Assembly (NCBI RefSeq): GCF_037029465.1
Contig: NZ_JAYMEM010000029.1
Span: forward strand, 124,001 to 188,000
Source of the DNA: Mesoflavibacter sp037029465
GTDB lineage: Bacteria; Bacteroidota; Bacteroidia; Flavobacteriales; Flavobacteriaceae
Length of the DNA stretch: 64,000 bases
Direction: 5' to 3'
Part shown: positions 62,272 to 64,000 of the stretch, in pieces
How positions within the stretch are numbered: position 1 is the first letter of the stretch
Layout of the letters: every line of letters starts with the position of its first letter
Position numbers and translations under genes: made by a program
Notes under the pieces: generated by a model
What the model was told of the DNA's origin: nothing
Databases searched by the model: none
Seen by the model: the letters and a program-made list of their open reading frames with translations, nothing else

Positions 62272-63825
62272 ATGGATACATTTTTAAGCTTTCTATCTAA
62301 CATCTCTTGGTGGATGTGGATTATCGTTGCGCTTGCTTTAGTTGCAATACGCGATATTATTCAACGTAAACATACCATAAGTCACAACTTTCCTATTGTT
62401 GGACACATTAGATATATGTTAGAAAGTATTGGCCCAGAATTAAGGCAATATCTTGTTGCTAATAACCGAGAAGAACTACCTTTTAACCGTATTGAACGCG
62501 GTTGGGTTTATGCCTCTTCAAAAGGCGAAAACAACTACGAAGGTTTTGGTACCGATAGAGACATTTACGCACATCAGCATATTTTTATTAATAATGCGAT
62601 GTTACCGTATAAGTTAGAAGACAATCATCCTAACAAAAAAGACAAACACTTTTTACCTTGCGCTAAGGTTATGGGCGAATACAATAAACGTAAAAAACCA
62701 TACCGACCAGCATCTGTAATTAACGTATCTGCGATGAGTTTTGGATCGCTATCTGCAAAAGCAGTGGAATCTTTAAACAAAGGTGTAAAAATAGCTGGAG
62801 CGTATCATAATACAGGTGAAGGTGGTTTATCACCATACCACAAAAACGGTGGAGATGTAATATTTCATTTTGGGACTGGTTATTTTGGTGTTAGAGATGA
62901 TGATGGCAATTTTTCTATGGAAAAACTTAAAAAATTAGTCCAAGACCATCCGTTTATAAAAGCTATTGAAGTCAAATTATCTCAAGGCGCAAAACCTGGG
63001 AAAGGTGGCGTTTTACCAGGAAGTAAAATCACTAAAGAAATAGCAGATATTAGACACGTACCAATGGGTAAAGATGTGCTTTCTCCGCCAAATCACTCGG
63101 CTTTTAATACCATTCCTGAGTTAGTTGAGTTTGTAGAAGCAATCGCGCAAGAAACAGGATTACCTGTAGGTATCAAAGCTGCAATTGGTAAACTTGGACA
63201 ATGGGAAGAGTTAGCAGATTATATGAAAGCTAATAATAAAGGTCCAGATTTTATTACTGTAGATGGTGGCGAAGGTGGTACTGGTGCTGCTCCGCCAAGT
63301 TTTGCAGATCATGTGTCTTTACCTTGGGTTTACGGTTTTGGCGACTTGTATAAACTATTTAAAAACAAAGGTCTAACCGAGCGTATTGTGTTTATAGGAA
63401 GTGGTAAATTAGGTTTCCCTGCAAAAGCAGCTATGGCGTTTGCTATGGGTGCAGATTGTATAAATGTTGCTCGTGAAGCTATGATGAGCATTGGTTGTAT
63501 ACAAGCGCAAGTATGTCATACCAATCGTTGTCCTGCTGGTGTTGCGACGCAAAACAAATGGTTGCAGCGTGGTATTGATGTACCTTTAAAAAGCGAACGT
63601 TTAGCGCAATATTTCAACACCTTTAAAAAAGAATTTATAGAGATTACTCACGCTGCTGGATATGAACATCCTTGTCAATTTAAAATGAATGATGTAGAGC
63701 TTAATGTAGACGACCACAATTTAAGCAAAGAACTGAATAGAACATTTCAATATAACAAAGTTGAAGTGCCTTTTAATGGGATGCAGAGCTTAAAAAATTG
63801 TCCGCATTTAGGTGGAAAAGCATAA
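62272..63825 (+). CDS. FMN-binding glutamate synthase-like protein
   Basis: The 517-residue protein has an N-terminal membrane anchor (WWMWIIVALALVAIRDI) and a glutamate synthase large-subunit FMN domain: VINVSAMSFGSLSAKAVE, YHNTGEGGLSPYHKNGGD, GGEGGTGAAPPSF. The 3Fe-4S Cys set is present in CIQAQVCHTNRCPAGVAT. It lacks the amidotransferase and small subunit, so it is the stand-alone FMN type of uncertain substrate. A -7 box (TATTTTTG, 62244-62251) lies 20 bp before the ATG. Confidence 0.88.
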   Translation: MDTFLSFLSNISWWMWIIVALALVAIRDIIQRKHTISHNFPIVGHIRYMLESIGPELRQYLVANNREELPFNRIERGWVYASSKGENNYEGFGTDRDIYAHQHIFINNAMLPYKLEDNHPNKKDKHFLPCAKVMGEYNKRKKPYRPASVINVSAMSFGSLSAKAVESLNKGVKIAGAYHNTGEGGLSPYHKNGGDVIFHFGTGYFGVRDDDGNFSMEKLKKLVQDHPFIKAIEVKLSQGAKPGKGGVLPGSKITKEIADIRHVPMGKDVLSPPNHSAFNTIPELVEFVEAIAQETGLPVGIKAAIGKLGQWEELADYMKANNKGPDFITVDGGEGGTGAAPPSFADHVSLPWVYGFGDLYKLFKNKGLTERIVFIGSGKLGFPAKAAMAFAMGADCINVAREAMMSIGCIQAQVCHTNRCPAGVATQNKWLQRGIDVPLKSERLAQYFNTFKKEFIEITHAAGYEHPCQFKMNDVELNVDDHNLSKELNRTFQYNKVEVPFNGMQSLKNCPHLGGKA

Positions 63826-63913
63826 ATTTTTCACAATTAAAAAAATATAAAATCAAGTTGCTTGTGCAATAAATCGAAACCTATTAAGTTTGTTGTATAA
63901 ACTAAAATAACCT

Positions 63914-64000
63914 ATGGAAGATCAAGTGTTAACCCTTTTACTATATTGTGTACCTGCTTTAATTACAGGTATTGTTGCTTATCTGTTTTTTAGAGAGCAT
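63914..64000 (+). CDS. Start of a membrane-protein gene, cut by the window end
   Basis: An ATG at 63914 opens a frame to the window edge: MEDQVLTLLLYCVPALITG followed by IVAYLFFREH. The 29 codons include one clear membrane segment. The rest lies outside the window, so no family can be given. Confidence 0.6.
   Translation, partial: MEDQVLTLLLYCVPALITGIVAYLFFREH

Overview
The window looks like a chromosomal segment of a marine-type member of the Flavobacteriaceae (Bacteroidota). The DNA is AT-rich, several genes are preceded by flavobacterial promoter boxes (TTG, then TAnnTTTG), Shine-Dalgarno sequences are essentially absent, and the housekeeping proteins (MnmE, UvrA, GlmM, an E1 alpha-beta fusion, HolA, UvrD/PcrA) have Bacteroidota-type sequences. 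I saw no rRNA, tRNA or CRISPR array.

Positions 49-26144 form an integrated genomic island of about 26.1 kb. A near-perfect 19-bp direct repeat lies at 49-67 and 26126-26144. The right copy is the last codons of mnmE, and the left copy still encodes the same C-terminus (Cys-Ile-Gly-Lys-stop). The tyrosine integrase, two excisionase-like HTH genes, a third HTH/zinc-finger gene and a VirE-N/DUF3987-type replication protein sit at the mnmE end. GGGCAACA repeats lie just inside both ends. No relaxase or transfer gene is visible, so the island can integrate but apparently cannot conjugate by itself.

The island has three cargo blocks. (1) 170-3467: a secreted-type SNase-like nuclease, a lone plus-strand conserved protein with its own promoter and terminator, an unrecognised protein, about 850 bp of hairpin-rich non-coding DNA, and a decayed 3' remnant of an Argonaute gene. 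(2) 3677-11429: a toxic-metal/oxyanion block. One run holds a thioredoxin-like protein, an ArsP-type permease, MerT- and MerP-like proteins and a frameshifted ArsO-like flavoprotein. The other holds a haem-c lipoprotein, PAP2, DoxX, PAP2, ChrA and a SigZ-like sigma factor, with an AraC regulator upstream. (3) 11439-20264: a six-gene operon of XRE regulator, RhuM-like protein, nuclease-methyltransferase fusion, HsdS, AAA ATPase with TOPRIM (OLD-like), and a long prokaryotic Argonaute whose PIWI domain has lost catalytic aspartates. The genes overlap or are separated by 0-14 bp, and the first is preceded by a promoter with an overlapping perfect inverted repeat. This operon is the main candidate for an undescribed defence system: a BcgI-like restriction-modification pair without a motor subunit, joined to an OLD-like ATPase and a catalytically dead Argonaute.

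From 26126 to the end the DNA is ordinary chromosome: tRNA modification (mnmE, a Sua5/YciO-type protein), repair (uvrA, uvrD/pcrA), replication (holA), cell envelope (lipid A-type acyltransferase, glmM, OmpA lipoprotein, GT2, AsmA-like), metabolism (E1 dehydrogenase fusion, gamma-glutamyltransferase, FMN glutamate synthase-like) and a compact HxlR / quinone reductase / LigB-type dioxygenase electrophile-response locus. Intergenic features include an 11-copy 7-bp tandem repeat, two related MITE-like inverted-repeat elements (one of which supplies an apparent ATG for the next gene), several hairpin terminators and clear -7 boxes.
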